This document shows, piece after piece, positions 12,601 to 36,713 of a stretch of 64,000 nucleotides of DNA (within the stretch, counting starts at the first letter, position 1; every line of letters starts with the position of its first letter). The translations under genes and the position numbers were made by a program. Below the pieces are notes generated by a model. The model saw nothing but the letters and a program-made list of their open reading frames with translations. It was not told where the DNA came from and searched no databases. Where the stretch lies: the NCBI GenBank assembly GCA_019843655.1, contig JACDQD010000004.1, forward strand, positions 27,663,872-27,727,871, written 5' to 3'. Source of the DNA: Lethocerus indicus. Taxonomy: Eukaryota > Arthropoda > Insecta > Hemiptera > Belostomatidae.

Positions 12601-14707
12601 TTGGTTTCGTTTTCCTATTGGGGCATAGGAAACACTAGGAGAATATGTACCTAAAAAAAACATTCCCGAACTAACCACCAGTGTCTCCTGCCAATGACTT
12701 CCCAGCTGTCCACAAAGTAGCAGACCACTCACCACAGAACACGTACTCAACCATCTGTCACGAGTGTCAATACTTAATAAATAAATATAACTTAATGATT
12801 AAAAATAAATAAATATTACGATTAATATGGAATTTTTTGTTGTGCTCATTACGTATACACTACGGACAACGTGTAGCGCAATTTTATATGGGAAAACAAG
12901 AGTCGGGTGTCTCGGTGAAAGAAGAAAGAGAAAACCGATAGCTGTATGTGTGTGCAGTTGAAGTTAGAGCCTATTCCAGCCTAGCCAATGCCTGACCAAA
13001 CAAACAGCGAAAGAACCTCCGACTCTTTGGCCTACAAATTACCATAAGTAATAATCCGCTATAAACGCCACCCGAGGAGAAATCATTACTCCGGAGGATG
13101 GGGGACTACCACTTTCTTTTTCGGCCTCTGTCCGGACACTTCGCCTGGGACGCCTCCTCTCTTATGCCAGAATTGGGGAAACGCTTTCTAGAATCATATT
13201 TTTAAACGAGGTTCCATTGAAATTATTCTATTAACGACGATTTAATAATGTTTAAGTCGTCGTGAGGGGAACTATGAAAACTAACAAATAAAAGCTATAG
13301 CGACTTCCTATAAAACCACCTTGTTTTGAGAATATTGTAGTAACATTTTTATATTTCAATGCTACTCTTATAATTTTCCTGTAGCATCTACCTTAAACAT
13401 TCACAGACGTTTTGAAAAGGATCGTATATATATTTCATTTAAATATTTTTAGTAAGGAAGGTTGATAGAAATAATATTACTTGACAATAATCGATGAATA
13501 ATACTGACGGTATACAACTCATCTTTCCTGAAAACTGGAAAACACCATTTATAAAACAGTTTATTTAAAAAATAGAAAGGAATAACATTAATTATTACTG
13601 GATTATGTTTATCGTTACTAATATACAAGAACTGTCTCGTTTTTTTTTTATATAAATAATGCGAAAAATACTGGAATTGTCAGCAAATAGTAATTTTGCG
13701 GAGTGTAACGAAACCATGAGTGTGCCTTTCGTACTTTCTCCACCTCATCCGGCGGATCCGTACAAATGGTCCCCTAATGCGTTTTCACGTAAAGTGCATT
13801 AGATGTGACACACTAAAGTCATTCGTCGAAATCGGAAATTATTCTCAATTTCATCAAATTGCGATCGCCCCTCCGTACGCTAGTCGCTATATAGTATGCC
13901 CATAAAATACTCAATATGAATGAATGAATTGTTTATAATATAAATCATTTTATTTATTATTTTAGCCGGGGTTTGAAAATAGGCATCCGGGCAAGAATAC
14001 CAATAAAGGCGGAGTTTTCACTCTCCTTCCTTCGCTTGCACGTGACAGTTCCTTTAAATAGGCAGAACCCCGGGCAATGCTCGCATGCTAAGGGGTCCTT
14101 ACATAACAATGACTCCATATACTGGACTCGGCCAGTCTTGAACGCTTCTCCTATTCATAACTACTATGTGTAGCCTAGGGAAATATTTTCCTTACCATCA
14201 ATAATCTATACCTGTATCATTTTCTGAGTGTCCGTAATTTAATCTGCAGAAAATAATTTTATATGATTCCATATTTAATAAATACAAAAGAGATAACTAA
14301 TCGATAGTGTTTGAATAACGTTACACTAATTGATTATACGGTTTCGGGGTTGTTTCGTGGATGTAATAAATAAAATTCCCGACGAAATAAATCTCCCGCG
14401 AATTTTTGTACATTATCCTTAACTCCTGGTTCATCCCGAAGGGGCAGGACGAAGGGGTAGTTGGTCCGGCTATCGGGCTCTAAGGAATTGAGTAATCGGC
14501 AACTTATAATTTCACTTGCGAGACGCGGAATATAACAGGATGAGGACGGGTAGGAAAGGGAAAAAAGAGACGGAGCAAGTGGCCGACAGAGAGAGCAGTC
14601 GAAGTGAAAATAGATTATGGGGAGTATAAGTGGTCCAGTTCATAGTAGACGGTGGGGAGTTTCCCTTTTCTGACTCGTGAGAGTCACGACGCCGCCGCGG
14701 TCCCGCC

Positions 14708-14725
14708 AACCGAAAGCTTTCGGTT
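14708..14725. repeat. 18-bp perfect palindrome
   Basis: AACCGAAAG joined directly to CTTTCGGTT, with no spacer. It stands next to a CT-rich low-complexity tract (about 14738-14790). Confidence 0.75.
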
Positions 14726-14737
14726 TTTAAAATGCCC

Positions 14738-14790
14738 CCTTCCTCCCTCTCTCTCTCTCTCCATCCCTCCATCCCTCCCTCCCTCCACCT
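14738..14790. repeat. CT/CCCT-rich low-complexity tract
   Basis: Runs of CTCTCT followed by repeated CATCCCTC and CCTC units. Open frames across it on both strands are composition artefacts. Confidence 0.85.
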
Positions 14791-15414
14791 TAAAGGACCG
14801 AGAACTGAAATTCCTTCGGCTCCTCACCCCACCCCTCCAACACACCAACCCTCCCGAATTTCTTTTCTCCCGTCATGAAACCAATTCCCGCATTCCTCGG
14901 GACGGGTCCGGGTCCGGGTACGAAGAATTTTTCTGACGATTTTAAACATCACACGTCGCCTCAGGCTCACAGCGTCACAGTTTCAGCTGTCCTCTCCCAA
15001 TATTCGCTGAACGATTTTAAAGAACCACCTCCTTGGTGCAGGCGTATTTTAGCTACGGTTTAGCATTAACATAGATACGTTTCGTTAATTTCTATTTTTC
15101 ATAATTCCTGTTGGAAAAGTTCCTTCCGTACGGAGGCACCAACCTAGAAATACCATGTTTTAAGGTCACACCGTCTGTCGGACATCCGAGACGAAAACGT
15201 TACGAGAAATAATAATCAAGAAAGACTCGTCAACCAATCCCTGGACCGATTGTCGTTTCGGAAAAGCGGGAAGTGTGAAAAACCATCCGGAGAATAAATT
15301 GGAAACTTCTTATTTAATTGCGGCAGTTATGATTCACGGCGGGTCCTCCTCTGAGTGGAGCACCACCGCAGCCGAATCTGGGTCGTGCCCAGTGTCCGAG
15401 GAATGCGGGACCGG

Positions 15415-15475
15415 CGCACGCACACACGTCTGCACGCACACGCACAGGCACGCTCACACGCACGAAAACGCAGAC
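15415..15475. repeat. CACG/CACA-rich low-complexity tract
   Basis: Imperfect repetition of GCACGCACAC-like units, which explains the His/Thr/Arg-rich open frames here. Confidence 0.8.
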
Positions 15476-16774
15476 GAGCAGCTTCAATTTGGAGATCTAT
15501 GTTCGGTCGAACCGGCGGCTATGAGAGTAAAACCGCAAAGCCGTGGGCTTTCTGAACCCTCAGCAGATTTCTCCAATCCCGAGACATGTCGCTCGTATTG
15601 GTCTTATAATGGGATTAAATTTCTATATCACCGAAAAAACTGAACGTTAAAGCTTCAATTGTCCGTAGGATGTCATTTAAGAAAAACGATAATTTATCGC
15701 AACAGGCGAATTGAAATAAAATGCAATGTCAGATTCCAAAAAAATAGTTAAACATCGCGGGAAAATACAAGAAATGACGTTTCTCATACATCAACCAATC
15801 CGAGAAAATTCCACGACCCCACCCAAAAGTAAATTGAAGACACCCCACCTATAACAACGACACTTTGAGCACTCTGAAACTCTGGAAAGTTGTTTCGTGG
15901 GTTGAAACTCATTATTATCAACAAGAAATTAATTGTATTTCCCATTTCTGTCATTGCTACTTTTCTAGGAATAATACTATAATAGGACACAGATTTAATT
16001 GTGTTGCTAATCCAAACTGGCATTAGAAAATTAGTTAGGGTATACAATGAAAATTAGAAATTGTACATTGTACTAAAAATGTGTGTTCCGATAATAACGA
16101 AAATTATCTATCCGGCATTTTATTGTTAGTAATGGGAGAACGCGTTAAGCAGCTCCAGGTAGGCGGAAAATGAAATTCCCTTCCGAATTTCCGGCCATTC
16201 ATCTTATGCCGTACTCACTCTCGGCGATAGAAAATAAAATCTATTGTACGGCCGTATCGGTGTCCGGTGGGGTGATTGGGGGCCAATCTCGAACTGTTAC
16301 GCCCGCCCGCCAAGCCGTCTTCCTCCTCGGCACAACCGATTTGCACTTTTTACACCGATAAGTGCACTTTTTGCACTTCAATCCGATCGCTGTCCACGGC
16401 GGTTGTCGACCCCCACTCGGGCCCTGCATAAAAACTCGACATATAATAAATGAACATCGTCGAAATAAAAATCATAACGCGCAGGCGGCGCACAATTTGC
16501 GGTTTGCGCTGGACATAACAGTAATAATAGAGTGCGGGTCCGCTACGTTATTTATAATGAAAATAAACATTGTACTAATAGAAAAAAATTGATAAATAAA
16601 AAACAGGACGGGAAACTTACTATCCACAGAAATAAGTGTTTAGTCATTTTATGGGAATATCATATAGAAAAATATTTTTTTTTTGCATTTTTCGTACTTT
16701 TTTATTAGGGGGTTAGCCGAATAACAACTTAAAACCGTTCGTGAGAGGCGGGACGTACGAGTGACCCACTTATT

Positions 16775-16794
16775 GGGCGGGCGGGCGGTAGGGG
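16775..16794 (+). other. G-quadruplex-type motif
   Basis: GGGCGGGCGGGCGGTAGGGG has four G runs with loops of 1, 1 and 5 nt. It is isolated in AT-rich intergenic DNA. Confidence 0.65.
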
Positions 16795-28879
<12,085 letters not shown>

Positions 28880-30677
28880 TTCCTCTTTACATTATAATAT
28901 GTAGGTCAGTCCGACTGCTCAACAGGTCCGCTAGAGTCACTAGTCTCGACGGATCATGCCTGGAACTTAATACTGAACACAGTTTTCATTTCAACGCATT
29001 CTAGAAAATATCCTTAAGAAATTACGAATAATAAAGAATATCGAAATCATAAATATAGTAAAAGACAATTTCAATTTCTCTTTTAAAATTATGTTCATTA
29101 TTCCAGTATAGTATTATGTTACATCTCCGTTATTAAATCTTTAATATAATTTATTGGCATAATAATAAAAATATTATGTTTAACGAAGGAGGATTGTTTG
29201 TTTTGATATGATTTATTAATCGATTTGAAATGATTAATCGAAGGAAATAGTTGTGAGTGGAACAGAAGAAGTACGATTGACTCAGTCAGGTGAATCTTTT
29301 ATTCAAACAAAGTAAATAACAGACGTTATTTAAAATAATACAAAAAATTAATGTGTAGTTGCAAATTATCGAAAATATTATAACAAGGTCAAGTTCATGA
29401 CCTTTCGAGACTCAGAATGGAATGTGTGTTTACATTGCGCGACCGAGAGGAAAGGGAAACGCTGGCATTGACACTGGCATTGCACTCTAACCGCAATGCC
29501 AGGTACCAGGTCAACGACATTCCTTAACCTTTTGGAGTTCCTATAACAGATGGCGCTCGAACCTTACACAAGGCATATCGAGGTTTCCCCCTTCTTACGT
29601 TGATGCCGAACCCGGCTAGCAGAGCAGTATTGCGGGCTAGTATCAGTGCATTGGAAGGCGCCATGACAAATTATATTAGAGTACAGTATTTATTCAAAAT
29701 ACAACGGTTTGGTATACAAATACAGTGTATTCTAGTTATATATCTAGTGTCATATCTTCTTCAATTCCAATGCAACCAATATAGATTGATATTGACGATC
29801 ACTGTCAGAAATATATATGACAACGAAGATTAATGTAGGATTTCATTATCTCCAACATTAATTCGTTATTCCATGCATTTTGTATATTTTATTCATAAAT
29901 AATTAAAATTAGAGATAGTTTCTATCATAATAATTTCTTAATTAGGATAATGTATTTGAACCACATGATATTCTGCCATTGAGAGTATTAGTTAATTCTG
30001 ACATGATGTATTAAACAATACCTGAAATAAGCTATAGAATAAGATTATGGAAATATTTATATTTATAATATACAATAAATATATTATTATTCACATATAA
30101 TATTACATTTAGAAAAAGTAGTATTAATATTTTTCCATTAAAGAAGTAGGGTTAAGAATTAAATACATACTTTTTCAGCCCCAAGCTGATACAAATGTTA
30201 CATATTTTCTTTGAAATGGCTAGTCATTTAAAATTTATACTGGAATGTATTTAATTATTCTATTTAATCATTAGATATAACATCCCTGAGGCACAAAACC
30301 ATTCAATCTGAAGAATGACCAACTATGTAAGCATTAAAATATATTAAATACCTTAATAAGTTCATTTTAATGGACATTCATTTCTGAACCTGTTCCCACA
30401 TTTATATTTTCATGTTATAATGTACATTGATTTATTTATTTCAAAGGAGTATCTATTAAATGTATGCCCTATCAATTACAATGTGGCAAGTGTATCAATC
30501 AACTAACAAATGTGACAAAAATCTGATGTGTTCCTTTGTTTCTGATAAGTATATTGCAATATCTTAAAAAGAATGCAGAATAAATTGGCTTTCTGAACCT
30601 CTATGGAATAATAATTTATCTTTATTATTCACAAATAATAAATGCGAAGTCATATAAATAAACAAATTGTTTATATA

Positions 30678-30724
30678 CCATAAAACAAACAAACCACCGT
30701 TTTGTTCGTTTGTTTGGTTTATGG
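30678..30724. repeat. 17-bp inverted repeat, one mismatch, 13-nt loop
   Basis: Arms CCATAAAACAAACAAAC and GTTTGTTTGGTTTATGG pair with a single mismatch, and TTTATATA-like sequence beyond each arm allows an interrupted extension. It lies about 55 nt from a TE-like segment and may be part of the same remnant. Confidence 0.7.
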
Positions 30725-30779
30725 CCTTCTTATATAAATGCATTAATCATTTCATCCAGTACTATAACAATTACTTTCA

Positions 30780-31062
30780 TGAGCAAATGGTTCGTCTACT
30801 TTAGAACCAGGACTTGGAGCAACACTAACTAGCTTCGGGTAGGATCGCGTAAGTTGTGAGGACAACTCTCTGCCCCCGGCGTTTCGGAACTGTTACTAGT
30901 TCCATAATCAGGGTCCGGCTGATGAGAGGGCTCGCTCAGCTGGTTTCCAAACAAAGGAAAAATCCCTGAACAGCAGGGGGTCAACCGAGGTACTTCCCAC
31001 AACGCGGGAACCTCCCGCTCGGGTCATAGTTTCGTGTTCGTTACGTTATCAAATAACGTAAC
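30780..31062 (-). mobile_element. Probable retroelement-derived fragment, non-coding tail region
   Basis: A GC-richer segment in AT-rich DNA. On the minus strand it contains CCTGATTAT, a perfect 5-bp stem (GGAAC/GTTCC at 30899-30903 and 30886-30890) and then GAAACGCC. From memory this arrangement is widespread in insect interspersed repeats. No reverse transcriptase or transposase reading frame is present. A 10-bp inverted repeat (31040-31062) marks its other edge. Boundaries are approximate. Confidence 0.45.
31040..31062. repeat. Perfect 10-bp inverted repeat, 3-nt loop
   Basis: GTTACGTTAT and ATAACGTAAC separated by CAA. Confidence 0.75.
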
Positions 31063-31563
31063 ACTGGTATACTATTTTATTTAAACCCATACGTGTAATC
31101 CTCAATATCGGGGGTGTGCCATGTTTCCTTCTGCAAGTATGTTAATAGGTAAGTGGGGCATGATCAGGTATAAATAAGAAGCTTTTCGTATTTTTTTTTT
31201 TGAATGCTCGTTTTTATTTAACATATCAATCTTTGGCCGTATGCGAATAGAACGATTAAATACAACTACAACCAATAACTCTAAAACACATTGGCAGAGA
31301 CAATAAATTATTACATTAGTCCAACGCTAATATAAATAAAATTTAAATAAATAAATAAATATCCGTAACAGTTCGTCTGGTCGATGATATACATGTGTAG
31401 GTCGAAATCGTTAGTTAGTTATTGTCAACCCTGAGTTTTCAAATTATTGAAATTCAGTTCAAATGCGCGGACGTTTTGATGTAACGAGTTGGCGTCGTCA
31501 GTCGGTCGACTAGAGTCCCTTCGTCTGTATCCGAAATTTCCTTGTTAGAAATATATTTACAAT

Positions 31564-31568
<5 letters not shown>

Positions 31569-31603
<35 letters not shown>
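31569..31603. repeat. (ATT)n microsatellite
   Basis: Uninterrupted TTA/ATT trinucleotide run, read as poly-Asn or poly-Ile in spurious minus-strand frames. Confidence 0.95.
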
Positions 31604-32900
31604 ATACGTAGTCCATTGACATTTGCCGGAACTGTACCGGACAAGGACCGGAAGCATCGTCTTCCAACTATGTACACAGCGGCCAGCCACTGAAACATAA
31701 GAACAATTATTTTAGATTAAATATAACGCAATTCATCGTGAACAATTAAATAGGCGTTCTGTTAATATTTATTTTGCACTCGGACGAAAACGCAGTCAAT
31801 AATTTTTGTTAATCATTTTGTGGAGTATAGATTAATTTACTTTCGAAAAATTCGAAATCGATGATTTAGGTAGTACCGAACGTACAAAAATGTTTCAGGC
31901 TGACGCGATAAAAATAAATAAAATGATAATCGTTATGATGAGGCGAATTAAAAGTTCTTCATTATAGCCTTCTTCTTATAGGGGGGCCCCAAAGAGCCGA
32001 CGTCGATGTTCGCCGCTCGATAAGGGAGTAATTTTTTCTTCATCGAAAAATCTCTTTTACTAAAGTGGGACGGAAACGACAACAGTGAACCGACTATATA
32101 TAGGAAACCGGAAGACAGTTGCTCCATACCGGTCAAACGAGGACTTCAGCCAGCGCCCCCGTACAACTCCGACTCCGACTGTAATCGACGTTGCCGAAGT
32201 GACAGAGCTTCGTGAAGAAAGAAGTGAAATCCCCAGCCCCCATTATTCGAAGTGATACTTCCATATAGTACAGGAAAACAAGTTCTCTCGAAGCCGTCCA
32301 CCATGAGAACCCGTTAAAGCCCACACTTGCAAGCACGATGGATGACAGCTATTCGCTAGAATTCTCACAATTCTAATTTCCCATTGAAAGATAATTCAAT
32401 TGGAAACTGATCTCAAATTACACGAAAGTGTAATATGTAAACCTGGACGCAAATTGCATATCTGTACACACATTACTGCATGATACATCGGTAAATATTT
32501 TCTGTTGTAGAAAGCGATGATCATCCGAAATGGGATAGGTTCGAACTTATCTTTTGAATAATTAGAATATAATTCCAAAAATTTGTGCCAACGGTGAAAA
32601 TCTGTTCCCCTCGCAATATCAGGTCCCGCTAAACTGAATTAGAATTTCTAATTTCGAGCCGAGCGAAACGATCGATTTGTAAGAGGAGCGCAATTTATCG
32701 CAATTTGTATATTCGCAAAATCGGTGCTCTGTAAATTATACATAAAGCTGACGCTAGACCTGGATACGCGGCCCAATTAAAGGCGGAGCAACTTTTCGGA
32801 GAACTCTCCCCAAGTTAAACTCGTTGATCGCAGACGAGTTTTTTGGGCGCCAGCCAACTCAAGTTAGGAAGACATATTTAGGTTGATGTCTCTTAAGACT

Positions 32901-32943
32901 CCTCCTACTCTTCCTCCTCCTCCTCCTCCTCCTCCTACTCCTC
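32901..32943. repeat. (TCC)n microsatellite
   Basis: Pure core at 32912-32936 with imperfect TCCTAC units on both sides. Confidence 0.92.
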
Positions 32944-35900
32944 CCTATTCGACCCAAATCGTTTCCGCCACAGGAGTTCTTTCAGCCGACCGATCGGACA
33001 ATCAGCTCGAAGCTTACGGCCCGGTTATGTGACGCATGAGAAATAATTACGGTGGAACTATGTAGCTGTATGGAGAACTCAGAGGGTTTAGTTAGTTAAC
33101 GTTTTGTTATTTCAAAAGACCATTCAAAATTAAAATTTGATAGCTATGCGGCTCAATCCGAGACCACGAAGTCGGGAAATTGGATTTTGTTCGACGAGAC
33201 GCCTCTCTAAAAAACTAGACCATCAAATAGTTCCAACTTCCAAACAATTCAAATTGAATTTATGTATACTTAACTCTATATTTTCGTAAATAAGGCAACC
33301 GCTATTTCACATACTGCTGGCAACAATCCGTTTTAAAAGAAAGATTTCGATTGAAATTACTAACGCAGCTACCGGGAGATTTATGTATTGCTTATATTCC
33401 AAGGGTGAAATGATAGATTGTTGTGTTGTGTGTGCAGATTTTCCACAATTGAAGAGCACAAACGTGACAGTCCAACTCCCCGTATCCCCGTATTGGAGCT
33501 GGTCCAAGAGGCGAGAGCCGTTCCCGCGCCAGCTCCACCGACATTAAAGCTCCCCTACCATCACAGCTCTACTCCGGTCACGTCCAACCCTCCGCGTGGG
33601 GTCCGAATTGACTGCCTTCAGAGGACATTATTCCGGCCTCCGTTCCAGAATATTTTATTTGAAATCGGGGGGTTTTAAATGTAAAATCTACGCACAGGCA
33701 CGCTGCCTATTTGGTGCAAATCGGGGTCAGATACTATAAAAAATATTTGACAACGTTTTCTAGATAAAATAGATTGTTACGTTACACATCAACCGTACTA
33801 ACGATTCAAAAGACTTAAAATCCTTCTACAAGATTCTCCTACAAGATTTTTGGGTTGAACTAATAATGATTGAATTCTTCAATCAAAACTTTGCCTTACT
33901 AGTGAAACTAATCGACGAGCCTATTAGCGCTAATGGTGGCGGTTATATTGAAAACCTAAAACCTGTTGTTTGGCGGGGGCAGGGTGTGTCCTGTTTTTGT
34001 TGGGGCGTGTGTGTGTGTGTGCGCGAGTGCGTGACCCCCATCGGCCCAGATAGGACAAACCCATTTGTTGTGTTGTACAAGTGGTACAACAGCCCGGCTC
34101 GCCTCACTCAACTTACACACCGTAGAGGGCTCGTATTTAAAACTGTGTACAGTTAGTTATACCAGCAATCTCAATAAGGACAGAAACGATAACTTCCGAG
34201 GCGAGGGAACTCGGCCTCACCAATTAGAAGAGTCCTGGCTACGACCCGAGTCAATTGGGGTTGCCGGTTATTATACTCCATTTTCATACTAAAGGTTTCA
34301 AAAGAATAACCAGGAAAAATAATTCGGGAACCGTTATTGAGGCCTACTAGTTTAATGTGCGATTTACACATTACACTAGTTACCAGTAGCTATCCGGTTT
34401 TGAATTGGGCACAGTTATTAGAAAAGTAAAATATTTAAAATCTGTGTTTATATAAGAACTTAGTCACCGATACTGGACAGAGTAGGGACAAACTAAGGTT
34501 ACCTACGTTATTAATAGTCAAAAAATGATAGTACTTGACAACTGAATGTGTGAAGTGTGTTGGAAATAAATATAATATACAAAATTTTGTTTTCAAGGAC
34601 AGAAACGCCTATGGATTAATTTGACACTAATTTAGAAGTAATTTAGTGTTAAATATTGACGGTATTGATTTTCAGCTAAGTTGGCTCTGATGCTGTTCAA
34701 CTATAGTGTGTATCCCAAGAACCCAATAAATCATGGATAATATGTAAGGTAATAAGAATTGGATATTTATAGGCTCGTGGTATTGAAGCTAATTAGAAAT
34801 TAAATATTGAAACCTAAGAAGGAAGTCATTCTTCTGAATTCTGTAAGGTCATTTAATTGTTATTCTATTTTAAAGTTTGTAATTTCTTCTAGACGTGTTG
34901 AATTATTTATTGAAAATTTGTTAAAGTTCAATCTCTTGACGTAGTATACGATTAAAGTATATCGATTTTTAAATTTACGTGTTTATGTTAATAAATAAAT
35001 ATTTATCTATCTATTCGAATAAATGTTTAAAGTGCGCAATGCAAACATGTCAGCTCAACTGATCAGGCATCGCCTCAGGTAGCCCGTGAACTATTACGAA
35101 GCGTTTCTCCTTAAGACATACCTACGGGAGACACTCTAAGGAATTAAGTGCGTGGAGTTAAAGGGGGTTAATTAGTGCTGTGTAAGCCGGGCGGGTGACA
35201 AAGCCAGGATCCTGGTGTGAGCCGTCCACGTTGTACTGACCCACTGACTCCTTTGGTCTTGTTGTAAATCAACGGACTGAACTCTTCGGCCCGAGGGGGC
35301 CCCCACTGTTTTCTAATTCCCTAATTGACCTAGGGCCGAGAGCTGCCCGGACCCATATTTCAAGGCGGAGGCGTTTCCATTTCCAGTAGGACCGACGGGG
35401 GAAAAAAAAAAACGTTCGTCCCATTCGAAACTAGTTTGGCTCTCCGAATTCCGGTTCGGAAGAACTGGTCGTCATGGAAAGTTTCAAATTCCTCGGAAGA
35501 ATCATTTTTTCTTTTATGGTAATTTTACGCCGGAGCAAAAAGTTGGGAAAAAACGTCCGAATATGATTAATTTAGAAGTAGAAATATTGACTTTCTCTTA
35601 AAATTTATCTGAGTTCTACATCGATAAATTATTTATAAAAACGTATTTCATTACATTCGAGGTTTGACCTTTCAACTTAAAAAAATTGAATGTCCTCATT
35701 CACTTCTTTCATACAGCTAAGAAACAAAGAAGATCTTCGGAAAGTTACTGTTCGAGCAAGCCGTATAAAACGTTTGAATCGAGTGAAACTTGAATCTAAA
35801 GACTGTTTACAGGTTCTAATCCTAGAGGTTGAGAAATAACGGGCCGGAGATTTCTAAATTACGAGAAGGTATCGCAGAGAAATTATAGGATGACTCAGTA

Positions 35901-36426
35901 TAACGGGTTTAGAGTGGGATCGGTGGCGGCTCCGGGTCGTTACTTTCTGTTTTGAAGAATCCTTTGCCAGTCATCGCCAGTACAGATGGGTAAAGTGCGG
36001 TCTCTACGACTGAAACTGTGTTAATGTAGGCGCTGTATATAACACTGGAAACCGGCTGTCACGAGAACATTAGCCTCTCGGCCTACTACTCCACCTCATC
36101 CGCCTCATCGCTAACACTCCAACAACATTGCCAAAGAAACGGAGTCGCATACAGTATACTACAACATTACACTCTAGAATCGCAAACTGTATTCATACCG
36201 TAAACTACAATGGCGTGGGTTATAATCAACTAATGGAAAACACGAAATAATTAAAAGCACTTAGAACGCAGTTTTGTAAATTAAAGTATGGCACGTGAAG
36301 ATCATGTGAAAGCGTCCTTTCGATATCATGAAGATGCTCTCCCAACAGATTCATTAATTCGAATGATTAGCGATACAATTTCATGCAGGAATATTAGTTT
36401 GTAGCTGAAATACGAAAGTAAATCAC

Positions 36427-36432
36427 TTTATT
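36427..36432 (-). terminator. Candidate poly(A) signal of the second Osiris gene
   Basis: AATAAA occurs on the minus strand about 285 nt past the stop codon, a distance close to that seen for the first Osiris gene. It is a candidate only, as the hexamer is frequent in AT-rich DNA. Confidence 0.3.
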
Positions 36433-36713
36433 ACTGCAGTAACAATACTGCCAATGGTGTAAAACCGAAAACGGAAGGATGGAGAGTTTCCTTCCATGAC
36501 GTATTAAATGAACGACATCGGTGTTATCCGTAAGTGAAAATTAAAGGTGGCGAAATTGGATAATACCTAATTATATAATGAATTCACTTTGCCCGAGAGA
36601 CGGCTTTAGAAAGCGAACGCCACAAGAAAAATCATCGTCAGCAACATTCTAAGCCGGGCATCGTTATATATGTCAATGTTTTCTTGAAAGTAATACTCAC
36701 ATTAATTGGGGGC

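Larger units (their letters stand above)
4956..16774. other. Intergenic AT-rich stretch, no supported gene
   Basis: No open frame here starts with ATG and also shows protein-like composition or a recognisable motif. Visible structure is limited to a nested hairpin at 6114-6144, an AT microsatellite near 9.6 kb, a weak TE-like tail motif near 10.15 kb, an 18-bp palindrome and CT-rich tract near 14.7 kb, and a CACG-rich tract at about 15.42-15.47 kb. Confidence 0.6.
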
